Under the pieces are notes generated by a model. It did not search any database and was not told the DNA's origin. It saw nothing but the letters and a program-made list of their open reading frames with translations. From Corynebacterium hindlerae (GTDB lineage: Bacteria > Actinomycetota > Actinomycetes > Mycobacteriales > Mycobacteriaceae): a DNA stretch of 64,000 nucleotides. Position 1 is the stretch's first letter. Each line of letters opens with the position of its first letter. Location: the NCBI RefSeq assembly GCF_014117265.1, contig NZ_CP059833.1:959068-1023067 (forward strand), read 5' to 3'. The translations under genes were made by a program, and so were the position numbers. Shown piece after piece: positions 1 through 11,033 of the stretch.

Positions 1-315
1 AATGCCAGGCCGTTGCCCGGAGCGCAGTGCCAGGGCAACACGCTCGGCGTACTCGGTGCCGGATTGCTCCAGGTACGTGAGCGCCATGAGGTCCGCCCAC
101 ACCGTGAACCCGACGGAGAGATCGTAGCGGGCTAGTTCCCGGATCACTGCTGCTCGATGGTCAAGTTCCGGGCGAGCTAGGTGACCTGCGGTGGCGAGGG
201 GTTCCAGGATGTAGCGGGCTGGCGTGACACCACGATCGACTTCGCTGGCGTGGGCCTGCACATCGGTGGCGAAGGCAGAGTCGAGTACGAGTGGCGCGAG
301 GGTCTGTTCAGGCAT
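1..315 (-). CDS. Acyl-CoA dehydrogenase-like flavoprotein, N-terminal part (runs off window)
   Basis: Reverse-strand reading from the ATG at 313-315 is open for 105 codons to the window edge. The translation (helical, with a segment reading ARYDLSVGFTVWADL) resembles the N-terminal helical domain of acyl-CoA dehydrogenase/DszC/SfnB-type flavin enzymes, but only a quarter of such a protein is visible. It lies 22 bp downstream of the OsmC-like gene on the same strand, so the two are probably cotranscribed. A nitrate/sulfonate-type ABC importer diverges from this pair; by analogy with sulfur-scavenging loci the enzyme could be a monooxygenase or desulfurase. The family call is tentative. Confidence 0.5.
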   Translation of the reverse strand, partial: MPEQTLAPLVLDSAFATDVQAHASEVDRGVTPARYILEPLATAGHLARPELDHRAAVIRELARYDLSVGFTVWADLMALTYLEQSGTEYAERVALALRSGQRPGI

Positions 316-337
316 GAGTGGACCTTTCGGTGATCGG

Positions 338-886
338 CTAGACCAGTTCGGAGGTGAGCTTTGCTGGTCGGGTGTAGGTGTTGACTACCGGGGACCAGGT
401 GATGGCATCGCGGTGGATCTTGTCGAGTGTCTCGCGGTCAGCGTTGCCTTCGAGTTCTACCTTGACGCGCACATCAGAGACTCCTGGGCGCTTGTCATCG
501 CTGAGGTCACCAACTCCCCAGGTTGGAGAGATATCAATGTCAGATTCGATATCGATGGCGATCTTGGTCAGGGTGACTCCGCGGTGGGTGGCGATGGCTT
601 GGATCCCCACGGAGATGCATGCGGCCAGCGCGGCTTGTGCCACTTCGGTGGGATTTGGGGCGGAGTCGTCGCCAAGCAGCTGCGGCGGTTCGGAAACCAG
701 CACTGGGGCTAGATCGCGGATTTGGGTGTAGTTACGGAATTGTCCGTCTGCTTCGGTGTGGGTGCGGATCGCCTTGCGGCCACCTGCTGGGTTCTCCACG
801 TTTTTGCGGGCCAGTTCGGTGAGTTTCTCAGCATCGATGGCCTGGAGTGGAGTGCCTGGGGCGTGCTGTGGAGTGAGTTCTGACAT
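338..886 (-). CDS. OsmC-like protein
   Basis: A 182-aa protein with OsmC-family organisation: a central segment NPTEVAQAALAACISVG carries the conserved Cys (about residue 90), followed by a beta-rich half with DISPTWG and VRVKVELEG. Classical OsmC/Ohr peroxidases use two cysteines. Only one Cys is present here, so thiol-dependent hydroperoxide reduction in the usual form is doubtful and this is better called OsmC-like. It is followed closely by the acyl-CoA-dehydrogenase-like gene and diverges from the ABC importer across about 195 bp. The start ATG is preceded by a purine-rich stretch (AGAAAGGAAACCCC) that can serve as ribosome binding site. Confidence 0.8.
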   Translation of the reverse strand: MSELTPQHAPGTPLQAIDAEKLTELARKNVENPAGGRKAIRTHTEADGQFRNYTQIRDLAPVLVSEPPQLLGDDSAPNPTEVAQAALAACISVGIQAIATHRGVTLTKIAIDIESDIDISPTWGVGDLSDDKRPGVSDVRVKVELEGNADRETLDKIHRDAITWSPVVNTYTRPAKLTSELV

Positions 887-1082
887 GGGGTTTCCTTTCT
901 GTGTGCTCGATTACGCCACCACAGTACATGACGGTATACAATTTGTGAACCACTCAGTCTATTATTCAGAGGGGCTATCACCCCCAATTTTTAACCTTTC
1001 CACCAGGTCACAGACCCATAATTCCCCCCAAAAAAAATTTTTCAGACTGAGCAGTTCACATTTGGGGCTACACTCTGGTCAC
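887..1082. promoter_or_regulatory. Divergent promoter region with a 16-bp imperfect inverted repeat
   Basis: The gap between the OsmC-like gene and the ABC substrate-binding gene contains GTGAACCACTCAGTCT (944-959) and, 84 bp on, AGACTGAGCAGTTCAC (1044-1059). The second is the reverse complement of the first with 14 of 16 matches. Runs of C and A lie between them. Two distant half-sites in a divergent promoter suggest a looping repressor or activator operator; an old transposon end pair is the alternative. Confidence 0.45.
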
Positions 1083-2210
1083 ATGTCCCTCATTACCCGC
1101 CGTACAGCACTTCAGTTGTCCGCCGCTGTGGGAGTGAGCGCGCTCTTATCGGCAGCCACCACGACAAAGCCCTCGAAGACGCAACCACTGACCATCGGAT
1201 ACGTCCCGATTGCCTGCGCCATGCCGCTCATTCTCGCCGACGCACTCGGGCTCTTTGCGTCGCATGGCGCGGCCGTGAAACTGAAGAAGTTCGCCGGTTG
1301 GGCCGACCTGTGGAGCGCCTACGCCACCGACCAGCTTCATGTCGCGCACATGTTGGCGCCGATGCCCGTGGCAATCGATTCCGGAATGACCGATGCTCAG
1401 CGCCCCACTGAGCTAGCATTCACGCAGAACACGAACGGCCAGGCGATCACGTTGGCCACACGGCACCACGGTGCGGTAACCACTGCCCAGGATTTCCGCG
1501 GTATGGTGCTTGGCATCCCGTTCGAGTACTCCGTTCATGCACTGCTGCTCCGCCAATTTTTAGAGACCGGCGGCGTGCGCCCCGGCGAGGACGTTGAGCT
1601 TCGCCTGCTCCGCCCTGCTGACATGGTGGCGCAGCTGGAAGTGGGCACCATCGATGGGTTCGTCGGCCCCGAGCCCTTCAACCAGCGCGCGATCGCTTCC
1701 GGCGCTGGGCGGATTTTCCGCCTCACTCGCCAGCTGTGGGATGGTCACCCGTGCTGCAGCATCGCGATGGCCAAGGACTGGAAGGAGCGTCACCCGGAAA
1801 CCGCACGCGCGCTGGTGGCTGCCCTGTCCGAAGCTGCCTTGCTTGCCGACGACGATTCCTTCACTCCTCAGCTGATTTCCATTGCCTCCTCCCCCACTTA
1901 CCTGAACCAACCCGCCAAGCTGTTCGAGCCGGTATTTTCCGGCCGTTACCGCGACTGGGACAGTGACAAGGAGGTCTTGGATCCACTTCGGGTCGAGTAT
2001 GGCGGCCCCACTGATCCTGGGGCACTGATCTGGATGACGACGCAGTTAACCCGCTGGGGTTTGGCCGGCAACGCGGTCCCGCACACCGACGAGGCGATCA
2101 TCGCTGCCTCCCGCGCTGTCCTTACTGATGGCACTCTCCCCGCTGATCTACCTGACCTCACAATCAGCGGCGACTCGTTTTCCCCGCTCGCCCCAACCCA
2201 AGGACGGTAA
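1083..2210 (+). CDS. ABC transporter substrate-binding protein, NrtA/TauA/SsuA type
   Basis: A 375-aa extracytoplasmic binding protein. The start is set at the ATG at 1083 because it opens directly into an export signal with twin arginines (ITRRTALQLSAAVG), suggesting Tat export; there is no lipobox. The mature part starts with LTIGYVPIACAMPLILADALGLF, typical of the nitrate/sulfonate/taurine binding family, with further family features at GTIDGFVGPEPFN and LWDGHPCCSIAM. Permease and ATPase genes follow immediately, so this is the substrate-recognition component of a complete importer. Resemblance to NrtA/CmpA is at least as good as to SsuA, and the substrate cannot be read from sequence. Confidence 0.82.
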   Translation: MSLITRRTALQLSAAVGVSALLSAATTTKPSKTQPLTIGYVPIACAMPLILADALGLFASHGAAVKLKKFAGWADLWSAYATDQLHVAHMLAPMPVAIDSGMTDAQRPTELAFTQNTNGQAITLATRHHGAVTTAQDFRGMVLGIPFEYSVHALLLRQFLETGGVRPGEDVELRLLRPADMVAQLEVGTIDGFVGPEPFNQRAIASGAGRIFRLTRQLWDGHPCCSIAMAKDWKERHPETARALVAALSEAALLADDDSFTPQLISIASSPTYLNQPAKLFEPVFSGRYRDWDSDKEVLDPLRVEYGGPTDPGALIWMTTQLTRWGLAGNAVPHTDEAIIAASRAVLTDGTLPADLPDLTISGDSFSPLAPTQGR

Positions 2211-2215
2211 CGTAC

Positions 2216-2959
2216 ATGACGCTCAAAGCAAGTGCTCTTTCTGCAGCTATCGCTGCTGTTGTCCTCGGCGTCTGGCAGCTCGCCAGAACCGCTGGGATGC
2301 TCAGCGATCTCGCACCCACTCCCCTCGGCACCTGGAACAGCATGGCGAAGATCCTGTCCGACCCCGTGACCATCGCACAGCATGTGTTGGCGAGCTTGCG
2401 TCGCGTGGCCATCGGATTCGCGATCGCCTCAGCCATCGCAATCCCGTTGGGGTTCTTCCTCGGTCGCAGCGAGCTTTTCCGGCGTGGCATGGATCCGTTC
2501 ATCCAGATTCTTCGGCCGGTCTCTCCACTGGCATGGCTGCCGTTGGGGCTGGCGTTACTTCGCGATTCTGAACTCACGGCGCTGTTTGTGATCGTCTTGA
2601 CGGCAATGTGGCCCACTTTGCTCGCCACCATCGCAGCAGTGCAACAGGTTAACCCGACGTATCTGAAACTCGCAGACACCCTGGGAACCCCGCCACTGTT
2701 GCGCCTCACTCATGTGTGGTTTCCGGCGATTTTGCCGGGGGTGATCACTGGGCTCCGGGTGTCTTTGTCCACCTCGTGGCTGGTCATTATCGCTGCCGAG
2801 ATGCTCGTGGGCGGCAGCGGAATCGGGTTTTTCGTGTGGAACATGTGGAACCGCCTCGATATCAATGCCATCGTCAGCGCCATCCTCATTATCGGCCTCG
2901 TCGGCTTGATCTTGGATCATGCTGTAGCCGCTCTCCAGAAAGCAGTGAAATATGACTAG
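2216..2959 (+). CDS. ABC transporter permease, SsuC/TauC/NrtB type
   Basis: A 247-aa integral membrane protein of the BPD_transp_1 family with about six hydrophobic segments. The cytoplasmic EAA-like loop is visible around ADTLGTPPLLRLTHVWFPAI, the site that docks the ATPase. It begins 5 bp after the binding-protein gene and its end overlaps the ATPase start by 8 bp, indicating a tight operon with translational coupling. It forms the membrane channel of the importer. Confidence 0.88.
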   Translation: MTLKASALSAAIAAVVLGVWQLARTAGMLSDLAPTPLGTWNSMAKILSDPVTIAQHVLASLRRVAIGFAIASAIAIPLGFFLGRSELFRRGMDPFIQILRPVSPLAWLPLGLALLRDSELTALFVIVLTAMWPTLLATIAAVQQVNPTYLKLADTLGTPPLLRLTHVWFPAILPGVITGLRVSLSTSWLVIIAAEMLVGGSGIGFFVWNMWNRLDINAIVSAILIIGLVGLILDHAVAALQKAVKYD

Positions 2960-3671
2960 TCAACTCACTCTCGATCGGATCACCCAACGGTACGGCACTA
3001 CCGAGATCATTTCCGAGACCTCCGCCAGCATCGACAGTGGCCAGTTCGTCTCGCTCATCGGCCCCTCGGGCTGTGGGAAATCGACCATTTTAGGAATGAT
3101 CGCGGGGCTGACTTCCCCCAGTACTGGAGAGGTATCGGCGTTCGGGGATCGGGTGACGGGGCCCAGCCCGGAACGGGGCATGGTGTTTCAGGACCACGCG
3201 CTCCTGCCGTGGCTCAGTGCCCACGCGAACGTTGAGTTCGGGTTGCGCTCAGCCCGGCCCGAACTGACCCCGGACCAGCGCCACGAGCTCGCTTCTGAGG
3301 CGTTGGCTAGCGTGGGCCTGAGCCATGCCGCGCAGCGCAAACCGGCGCAGTTGTCTGGTGGCATGCAACAGCGCGTCGGCATCGCACGAGCATTCGCGAT
3401 CAACCCGAAAGTGCTGCTGCTCGATGAGCCCTTCGGCGCGCTCGACGCCCTGACCCGGCACGATCTGCAGCAGCAGCTGCGCGAACTATGGCAACAGTCC
3501 CGGCGCACCGTGGTGATGGTGACGCACGATGTGGACGAGGCAATCTACCTGTCTGACCGCATTCTGGTGATGAGTCCGGCGCCGTCGACGATCATCGCAG
3601 ACCTGAGTGTTCGTGACTACCGCGGCGACCTACGCGAGCACTTGCTCAAGTTGCTGGGGCATGGGCACTAA
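2952..3671 (+). CDS. ABC transporter ATP-binding protein, SsuB/TauB/NrtD type
   Basis: A 239-aa nucleotide-binding subunit. Walker [10 protein letters not shown] is at about residues 37-45, the signature [14 protein letters not shown] near 134, and Walker [13 protein letters not shown] near 155, followed by the switch histidine in VTHDVDEA. The sequence around [13 protein letters not shown] is typical of nitrate/sulfonate/taurine-type importers. It is the last gene of the three-gene transporter operon; panC follows after 11 bp and may be read through. Confidence 0.9.
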   Translation: MTSQLTLDRITQRYGTTEIISETSASIDSGQFVSLIGPSGCGKSTILGMIAGLTSPSTGEVSAFGDRVTGPSPERGMVFQDHALLPWLSAHANVEFGLRSARPELTPDQRHELASEALASVGLSHAAQRKPAQLSGGMQQRVGIARAFAINPKVLLLDEPFGALDALTRHDLQQQLRELWQQSRRTVVMVTHDVDEAIYLSDRILVMSPAPSTIIADLSVRDYRGDLREHLLKLLGHGH

Positions 3672-3682
3672 ACTCACTGGGT

Positions 3683-4573
3683 ATGACTGCATTCCAACCC
3701 GGCCAAGCCACTGTGTTCACAACCATCGATGAGATTCAGCGTATGACGAGCGCGCTGCGGAAGACGGCCCGGCCCGTCGTCCTCGTCCCGACCATGGGGG
3801 CGTTGCACGCGGGACATATCTCCTTGGTGAAGGCAGCGCAGCGTATTCCTGGCGCGGTTGTAGTGGTGAGCATTTTCGTCAATCCTCTGCAGTTTGCGGA
3901 GGGCGAGGATCTGGATGCGTACCCGAGGACGTTGGAGGCGGACGTCGAAAAGCTGCGTGCGGCGGGTGCCGACGCCGTGTTCGCACCCACCCCACGCGAG
4001 ATGTACCCCAATGGCCCTCGCACGGTCATTCACCCTGGTGAGGTCGGCACTATTTTGGAAGGCGCCTCCCGTCCGACGCACTTCGCTGGGGTACTCACTG
4101 TGGTCAATAAGCTGTTCCAGATCACGCACTGCTCACACGCCATTTTCGGAGAGAAGGACTACCAGCAGCTGATCGTTATTCAGCAGATGGTGACAGATCT
4201 GAACCTGGATGTGCAGGTGATCGGCGCCCCTATCGTGCGCGAGGCCGATGGGTTGGCGATGTCCTCGCGGAACACCTACCTGAGCGCCGATGAGCGCGAG
4301 CTGGCCCTCACGCTGTCGGCGGCCCTCACCTCGGGCGCCTACGTGGCGGGCAAGGGACCGGACGCTGTGGTTGCCGCGGCCCGCGCCGTTATCGACGCCG
4401 TCCCCAGCATCGAGTTGGACTACCTAGAACTTCGTGGCCCGAACCTGGGCGCAGTCGACCCCGAGGGGGCAAACCGGCTGCTGGTCGCAGCACGGGTCGG
4501 CACAACCCGCTTGATCGACAACATCGGTATCGACTTCGGATCCGAGGAAGTCACGGGCCAGCCGCGCGATTAG
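3683..4573 (+). CDS. panC: Pantoate--beta-alanine ligase
   Basis: A 296-aa cytoplasmic enzyme that joins pantoate and beta-alanine with ATP to make pantothenate. The nucleotidyltransferase HIGH-type motif is seen as PTMGALHAGH (about 36-45), with FVNPLQF, the loop GEKDYQQL, and the KMSKS-like MSSRNTYLS. Length matches the family. It starts 11 bp after the ABC ATPase gene. Its stop codon overlaps the stop of panB tail to tail by 4 bp. PanC and panB are therefore convergent here rather than in the usual panBC operon order. Confidence 0.97.
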   Translation: MTAFQPGQATVFTTIDEIQRMTSALRKTARPVVLVPTMGALHAGHISLVKAAQRIPGAVVVVSIFVNPLQFAEGEDLDAYPRTLEADVEKLRAAGADAVFAPTPREMYPNGPRTVIHPGEVGTILEGASRPTHFAGVLTVVNKLFQITHCSHAIFGEKDYQQLIVIQQMVTDLNLDVQVIGAPIVREADGLAMSSRNTYLSADERELALTLSAALTSGAYVAGKGPDAVVAAARAVIDAVPSIELDYLELRGPNLGAVDPEGANRLLVAARVGTTRLIDNIGIDFGSEEVTGQPRD

Positions 4574-5385
4574 AAGTCTTTGTCGGCCGTCGGGAAGGTG
4601 CCCTTTTCGACGGCTTCCTTGTACGACGCCGCGCCACGGGTCAGCTCAGCGCCCACGGCGCCAAACACCCCCACGAAGATCGGCCGACGGCCACCTTCCG
4701 GCACGGCGAGCATGTCATGCCACACCAGGACTTGTGCGTCGCACCCTGCGCCGGCACCAATGCCCACGGTGGGGATCGGGCAGTTCGCGGTGATGTCCGC
4801 TGCAAGCTGCGCCGGCACCATCTCGAACACCACCATGTCGGCGCCTGCTTCCACGACGGCAGCGACGTCGTCGCGGACCGCCTGCGCGGCATCTCCCCGC
4901 CCCTGCACTTTGAAGCCCCCCAGACCGTTCACCGACTGCGGGGTAAAACCGACATGCGCGCACACCGCAAGCCCAGCGCGTTTTAGCGCCGCAATCCGGT
5001 CTGCCATGCGGACGCCGCCTTCCAGCTTGATCACATGACCACCGGTGCGTCGCAGCAGCTCAGTAGCACTGCGCACTGCTTGTTCGTCGGATGCCTCGTA
5101 GGTGCCAAACGGCAGATCCACCACTACGAGGGCGTTGCCCGCGCCCCGCACGACGGCAGCACCCAGCATCGCCATCTCATCGAGGGTGACGGCGGTGGTG
5201 GAATCGTAACCAAGCATGACGTTGGCCGCGGAATCCCCCACCAGAATGCATTCAATTCCGGCCGCAGCGAAGGCCCGGGCGGTGGAATAGTCGTAGCAGG
5301 TCAGCATCGCCCACGGCTTGTCCCCCTTACGAGCCTGCAGGTCAGACACACGAACCTGTTTCGTGGGAACCAAATATCCGGACAT
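4570..5385 (-). CDS. panB: 3-methyl-2-oxobutanoate hydroxymethyltransferase
   Basis: A 271-aa enzyme that makes ketopantoate from 2-oxoisovalerate and methylene-tetrahydrofolate, the step before PanE and PanC. Family motifs are MLTCYDYSTARAF, VGDSAANVMLGY, GGVRMADRIAAL and TVGIGAGAGCDAQVLV. The start at 5385 (MSGYLVPTKQ) is preferred because it has AGGT about 5 nt upstream; two more ATGs in frame lie at 5406 and 5397. If 5406 is used, the start codons of panB and the divergent DCC gene share one CATG palindrome. The gene converges on panC. Confidence 0.95.
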   Translation of the reverse strand: MSGYLVPTKQVRVSDLQARKGDKPWAMLTCYDYSTARAFAAAGIECILVGDSAANVMLGYDSTTAVTLDEMAMLGAAVVRGAGNALVVVDLPFGTYEASDEQAVRSATELLRRTGGHVIKLEGGVRMADRIAALKRAGLAVCAHVGFTPQSVNGLGGFKVQGRGDAAQAVRDDVAAVVEAGADMVVFEMVPAQLAADITANCPIPTVGIGAGAGCDAQVLVWHDMLAVPEGGRRPIFVGVFGAVGAELTRGAASYKEAVEKGTFPTADKDF

Positions 5386-5404
5386 TGCACCTACCATTGT
5401 TGTC

Positions 5405-5722
5405 ATGTTCTTTTATGATGCCGATTGTGGCTTTTGTGTGTGGAGCCTGGGTTATCTCACGCGTTTCACCCGGGACTTGCCCACGTCACCTGGCACTGGA
5501 CTATACATTCAGCGCAACGCTTATTACATCGACCCCACCGAGCGGGTGTACCTGGGGCACCGGGCCATTGCGCAGGCGTTACAACGCCACGGCCGCTCAC
5601 CCCTCGTCCGTATAGCGGGCGGGGTGATTGATACGCCACTTTTCGCGGCGGTGTACCGGATCGTGGCGTGGAATCGGCATCGGCTGGGTCGTTTCGTCGG
5701 GGCGCAAGTCTGCCGGATTTAG
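5405..5722 (+). CDS. Thiol-disulfide oxidoreductase DCC family protein (DUF393)
   Basis: A 105-aa protein beginning MFFYDADCGFCVW. The DxDCxFC signature in the first 11 residues defines the DCC family and contains a CxxC thioredoxin-like pair. The C-terminal half, with LGHRAIAQAL and a hydrophobic YRIVAWNRHRLG segment, also fits. The start at 5405 is chosen because the family motif begins immediately there; no clear Shine-Dalgarno is visible, so the message could be leaderless. Its 3' end overlaps the convergent exonuclease III gene by 4 bp. The substrate is unknown. Confidence 0.8.
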   Translation: MFFYDADCGFCVWSLGYLTRFTRDLPTSPGTGLYIQRNAYYIDPTERVYLGHRAIAQALQRHGRSPLVRIAGGVIDTPLFAAVYRIVAWNRHRLGRFVGAQVCRI

Positions 5723-6615
5723 GAGTAATCCACCACGAGCGGAGCATGGTCCGACCAGCGCAGATCGTAGGCGGCGGCTTTGTCTACCCACGCCCGCTGC
5801 GCGCGCTCCAGCATGCCTGCCGTTGCCGCTTGGTAGTCGATACGCCACCCGGCGCCGGTATCGAAGGCCTGGCCACGATAGGTCCACCAGGTGTGCGGCG
5901 CATCTTCCGGCTGGAGGCGACGGGCCACGTCAAACCACAGTGGTTCAGCCGCCGGCTGGCGTAATGGCTGGTCGGAGGTGTATTCAACCGCGCCCAGATA
6001 GGTGCCATGGGCTTCGATTTGGGAGCGTTCATCGGGGAACACGCCGAACACGGAATCCATGAATGCCCGTTCGTCCGCGAGGAAACCGGACTTCTTCTGG
6101 TTGGTTTTCCAGTTCTTCAGGTCCTCCCGGCGGTGGCAGATGTTCCAGTCGCCGCCGATCACCATGAGCGGGTTGTTCACCGCCAACTCGACCAGCTGCT
6201 CCCCAAAGACATCCAAGAAACGGTACTTTTCGTCCTGCTTCGCTGTCCCTGCCGACCCCGATGGCAGGTACAGGGACGCCACGGTGATATCGTCGATCGT
6301 ACCGTGCAGGTAGCGGCCGGAATCCTCAAATCCCGGGATTCCCACGGTGACGTCGCTCAGCGGGGAACGAGAGAGGATTCCCACTCCGGCGCGCCCCTTC
6401 GCGGCGGCTTCGGCACCTACGTAGTGCCAGCCGTCGTCAAGCGCGGGGGCCAGAGCCTCAAGAGTTTGTTTCTCTGTCGCACGCACCTCCTGCAGCAATA
6501 CGACATCCGCGCCCGATTGCGCTAGCCAGGGCAGAAAACCGCGGTTGGTTTCGCTGCGTTCTTTCACAGCCGCGCGAATACCGTTGACGTTGATAGAGGC
6601 GATACGAAAGGTCAT
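5719..6615 (-). CDS. xth: Exodeoxyribonuclease III / AP endonuclease
   Basis: A 298-aa endonuclease/exonuclease/phosphatase-fold enzyme of base-excision repair. Family motifs appear in order: IASINVNGIRAA (metal-binding Asn), VVLLQEVRA (catalytic Glu), GVGILSRSP, IGGDWNICHRREDLKNWKTN (Asp/Asn pair), DAPHTWWTYRG, GWRIDYQA, and WSDHAPLVVDY (catalytic Asp-His). Length is slightly above E. coli XthA. The start ATG overlaps the stop of the downstream-listed membrane gene at 6612, so the pair is probably cotranscribed from the membrane gene's promoter. Confidence 0.95.
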   Translation of the reverse strand: MTFRIASINVNGIRAAVKERSETNRGFLPWLAQSGADVVLLQEVRATEKQTLEALAPALDDGWHYVGAEAAAKGRAGVGILSRSPLSDVTVGIPGFEDSGRYLHGTIDDITVASLYLPSGSAGTAKQDEKYRFLDVFGEQLVELAVNNPLMVIGGDWNICHRREDLKNWKTNQKKSGFLADERAFMDSVFGVFPDERSQIEAHGTYLGAVEYTSDQPLRQPAAEPLWFDVARRLQPEDAPHTWWTYRGQAFDTGAGWRIDYQAATAGMLERAQRAWVDKAAAYDLRWSDHAPLVVDYS

Positions 6616-7202
6616 GGGCTAGGAGTGTAGTCGCTGCCAGCTTGCCGACGGTTACGCCCTGCCACAATCGCCCACACCGCCAGGCTTACCGACGCCACCA
6701 TCCCCATCGCATCCGCAACGAAAGCCATATGTGTCAAAATCGCCGGCTGCTGCGAGAACGGCGCCAAGATGAGCCAGGAGAATGCGAAGCTAAAAAGCAA
6801 CACACCAAAGATCCGTGGGCAGTCAAAGGTCTTCCACGCCGCTGCCCCTAACGCCATGATCGAGAGCGGATAAACGATTTGCGATGGTCGTATCGGCATT
6901 GCACTGGTGGCATAGTTGCGCACCACATGCCCCAGCTGGGTCACCTCGAAGATAAAAAGTGCCGAACCGAGCAGAGTCAACCCCAAGTACAGGGCCGACC
7001 AACGCGGAGAGGTGACCCGGAAAAAGAGATAGTACCCCCCAGCGCAGAGCACATAAAGCACAAGCGTGACGTAGCGAATCCAGTTTCCTGCCAAAGGCGA
7101 TTGCAGCAGGAACATCTCCACCAGCCGCACCACGGCGTAGACAAGCCACAAGCTTCCTGAGACAATGCCCCAAATCCCGGAGGCGCGAATGCCAGCAAGC
7201 AC
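6612..7202 (-). CDS. Membrane protein of unknown function
   Basis: A 196-aa protein with five or six hydrophobic segments (for example GIVSGSLWLVYAVVRLVEMFLL, YVTLVLYVLCAGGYYLFF and IFGVLLFSFAFSWLILA) and a short charged C-terminus. I do not recognise the family and see no catalytic motif. Its stop overlaps the start of the exonuclease III gene by 4 bp, so the two are likely coexpressed. No functional link is implied by the sequence. Confidence 0.6.
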   Translation of the reverse strand: MLAGIRASGIWGIVSGSLWLVYAVVRLVEMFLLQSPLAGNWIRYVTLVLYVLCAGGYYLFFRVTSPRWSALYLGLTLLGSALFIFEVTQLGHVVRNYATSAMPIRPSQIVYPLSIMALGAAAWKTFDCPRIFGVLLFSFAFSWLILAPFSQQPAILTHMAFVADAMGMVASVSLAVWAIVAGRNRRQAGSDYTPSP

Positions 7203-9721
<2,519 letters not shown>

Positions 9722-9744
9722 GTCGCCTCTAGATCGAGTCGATA

Positions 9745-9783
9745 GCCGCCTTTCGCCACTTCATTGGTGGGGGCGGCTTTTTC
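9745..9783 (+). terminator. Intrinsic terminator of icd
   Basis: GCCGCC (9745-9750) pairs with GGCGGC (9772-9777), with a further CCAC/GTGG pairing inside, followed by TTTTTT. It lies 24 bp after the icd stop. Confidence 0.85.
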
Positions 9784-9815
9784 TTGCTTCGTTTCTTGCT
9801 TCGTTTCTTGCTTCG
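9780..9815 (+). repeat. Three tandem copies of a 12-bp repeat
   Basis: TTTCTTGCTTCG occurs three times in a row at 9780-9791, 9792-9803 and 9804-9815, directly after the icd terminator. Two further imperfect copies lie at 11521-11543, on the other side of the IS3-like element. Confidence 0.85.
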
Positions 9816-9861
9816 TCGCTCACTGTCAATTAGTTGTGAATGATTTGGGTTTGTTGATTCT

Positions 9862-11015
9862 TTATTCGCAGGTGTAGAGCTTTTGTGGTTTGGGTTGGTT
9901 GATGGTTACTGCATCGGGTGGTAGTTGGATTCGTGGGGGCTTGGTGTAGCGCTCGGGGTGTTGTTGGTAGTGGGCCTGTTTCTTCGCTAGCCGTGTTGCG
10001 GCCACTGTGGGGGCGGTGTCGTTGTAGACCATGTGCGGGGTATAAAAGCCAATGCCGGAGTGATAGTCAATGGTGTTGTAGGTGTCGATAATTTCGGAAA
10101 ATAGGCTCATGGCTTCATCAATGGTCTTCGGCAGGTTGTGACGGTCTGTGAGGCGGTGATATTTCACGACCCTGTGATATGACTGCCTCTGCGCGTTGTC
10201 ACCTAATACGCTCGGGCGGGACAGTGACTGACTGATGTTGTACGACGCCAAGGTTTGTTGCATGTTCTCGCTGGTCATCGGGCCACCGTTATCGCTGTGG
10301 ACAATAGCAATGTCAGCGGTGTTGATGTTAAGGTCATTTGCTTTGACGATCTGCTCAAGCAACTGTGAGGCTATCGCTGATGATTCATGCGTTTGGATGG
10401 TAAACCCGACGATGTAGCGGGAGCATAAGATCCATGAAGCAATACATCGGCCATTTTGAGGCCCTTGTAGTATCCAAGAATCCACGTGACATCCCAGACG
10501 ATGACTTGCCCTGGTGCTGTTGCCGTGATTTCCGGGCGTGCGCGCCGTTGGTGCTGCTTGGTCTTGCGCGCACCTAACGCAGGGTGGCGAAGCTTCTTGC
10601 TTACTCGGTAGAACGTGCGCTCTGATGCCAAATACCGTTGATTGGGGTCATCAAGATGGCGATAGTACGCCTGGGTTGGTGCTACTCCTTCGCGATGCCC
10701 CAGGGATACTAAACGCGCGATCTCTTGGTAATCTTCCTCGGGGATTTTCGTACCGGTCCGCAGATGCCGCGGGGTAGGATTAGCTACCTGCGGGCGTGGG
10801 TGATGCCGATAATGCCACGTCGTTGATGAAATCCCGACGATAGACAGCGCAGTAGCTTTGCTCAGCCCCGCAGCACGAAGAGCCGCAATGATGGTCTCTT
10901 CGGCAGCGATAAGCTGGGCACGTCGTTCCTGCTGGTGCTCATCGAGGTTTCTGCCACCACGGGTTAAGTGGTGCCAGGACCGCGCATTATCTCTATAGCT
11001 TTTCCCAGGCCATCA
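9862..11015 (-). pseudogene. IS3-like transposase OrfB, frameshifted
   Basis: The frame is open from just after a stop at 11016-11018 down to 10371 (containing ASERTFYRVSKKLRHPALG and VIVWDVTWILGYYKGL). It must then shift near 10440 into the frame ending at 9862 (SRYIVGFTIQTHES, VHSDNGGPMTSEN). The first and second catalytic Asp are present in WDVTW and HSDNG. The usual DNA..ES glutamate position reads DNAQRQS, so the third DDE residue seems lost. No ATG opens the frame at its 5' end, as expected for a product normally made by programmed frameshifting from OrfA. It is inactive on several counts. Confidence 0.75.
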
Positions 11016-11033
11016 ACCGCCTTTCGCCATGCA

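Noticed and set aside
9780..9815. 12-bp tandem repeats considered as a CRISPR array
   Set aside because: The units are directly adjacent without spacers and no cas genes are present.
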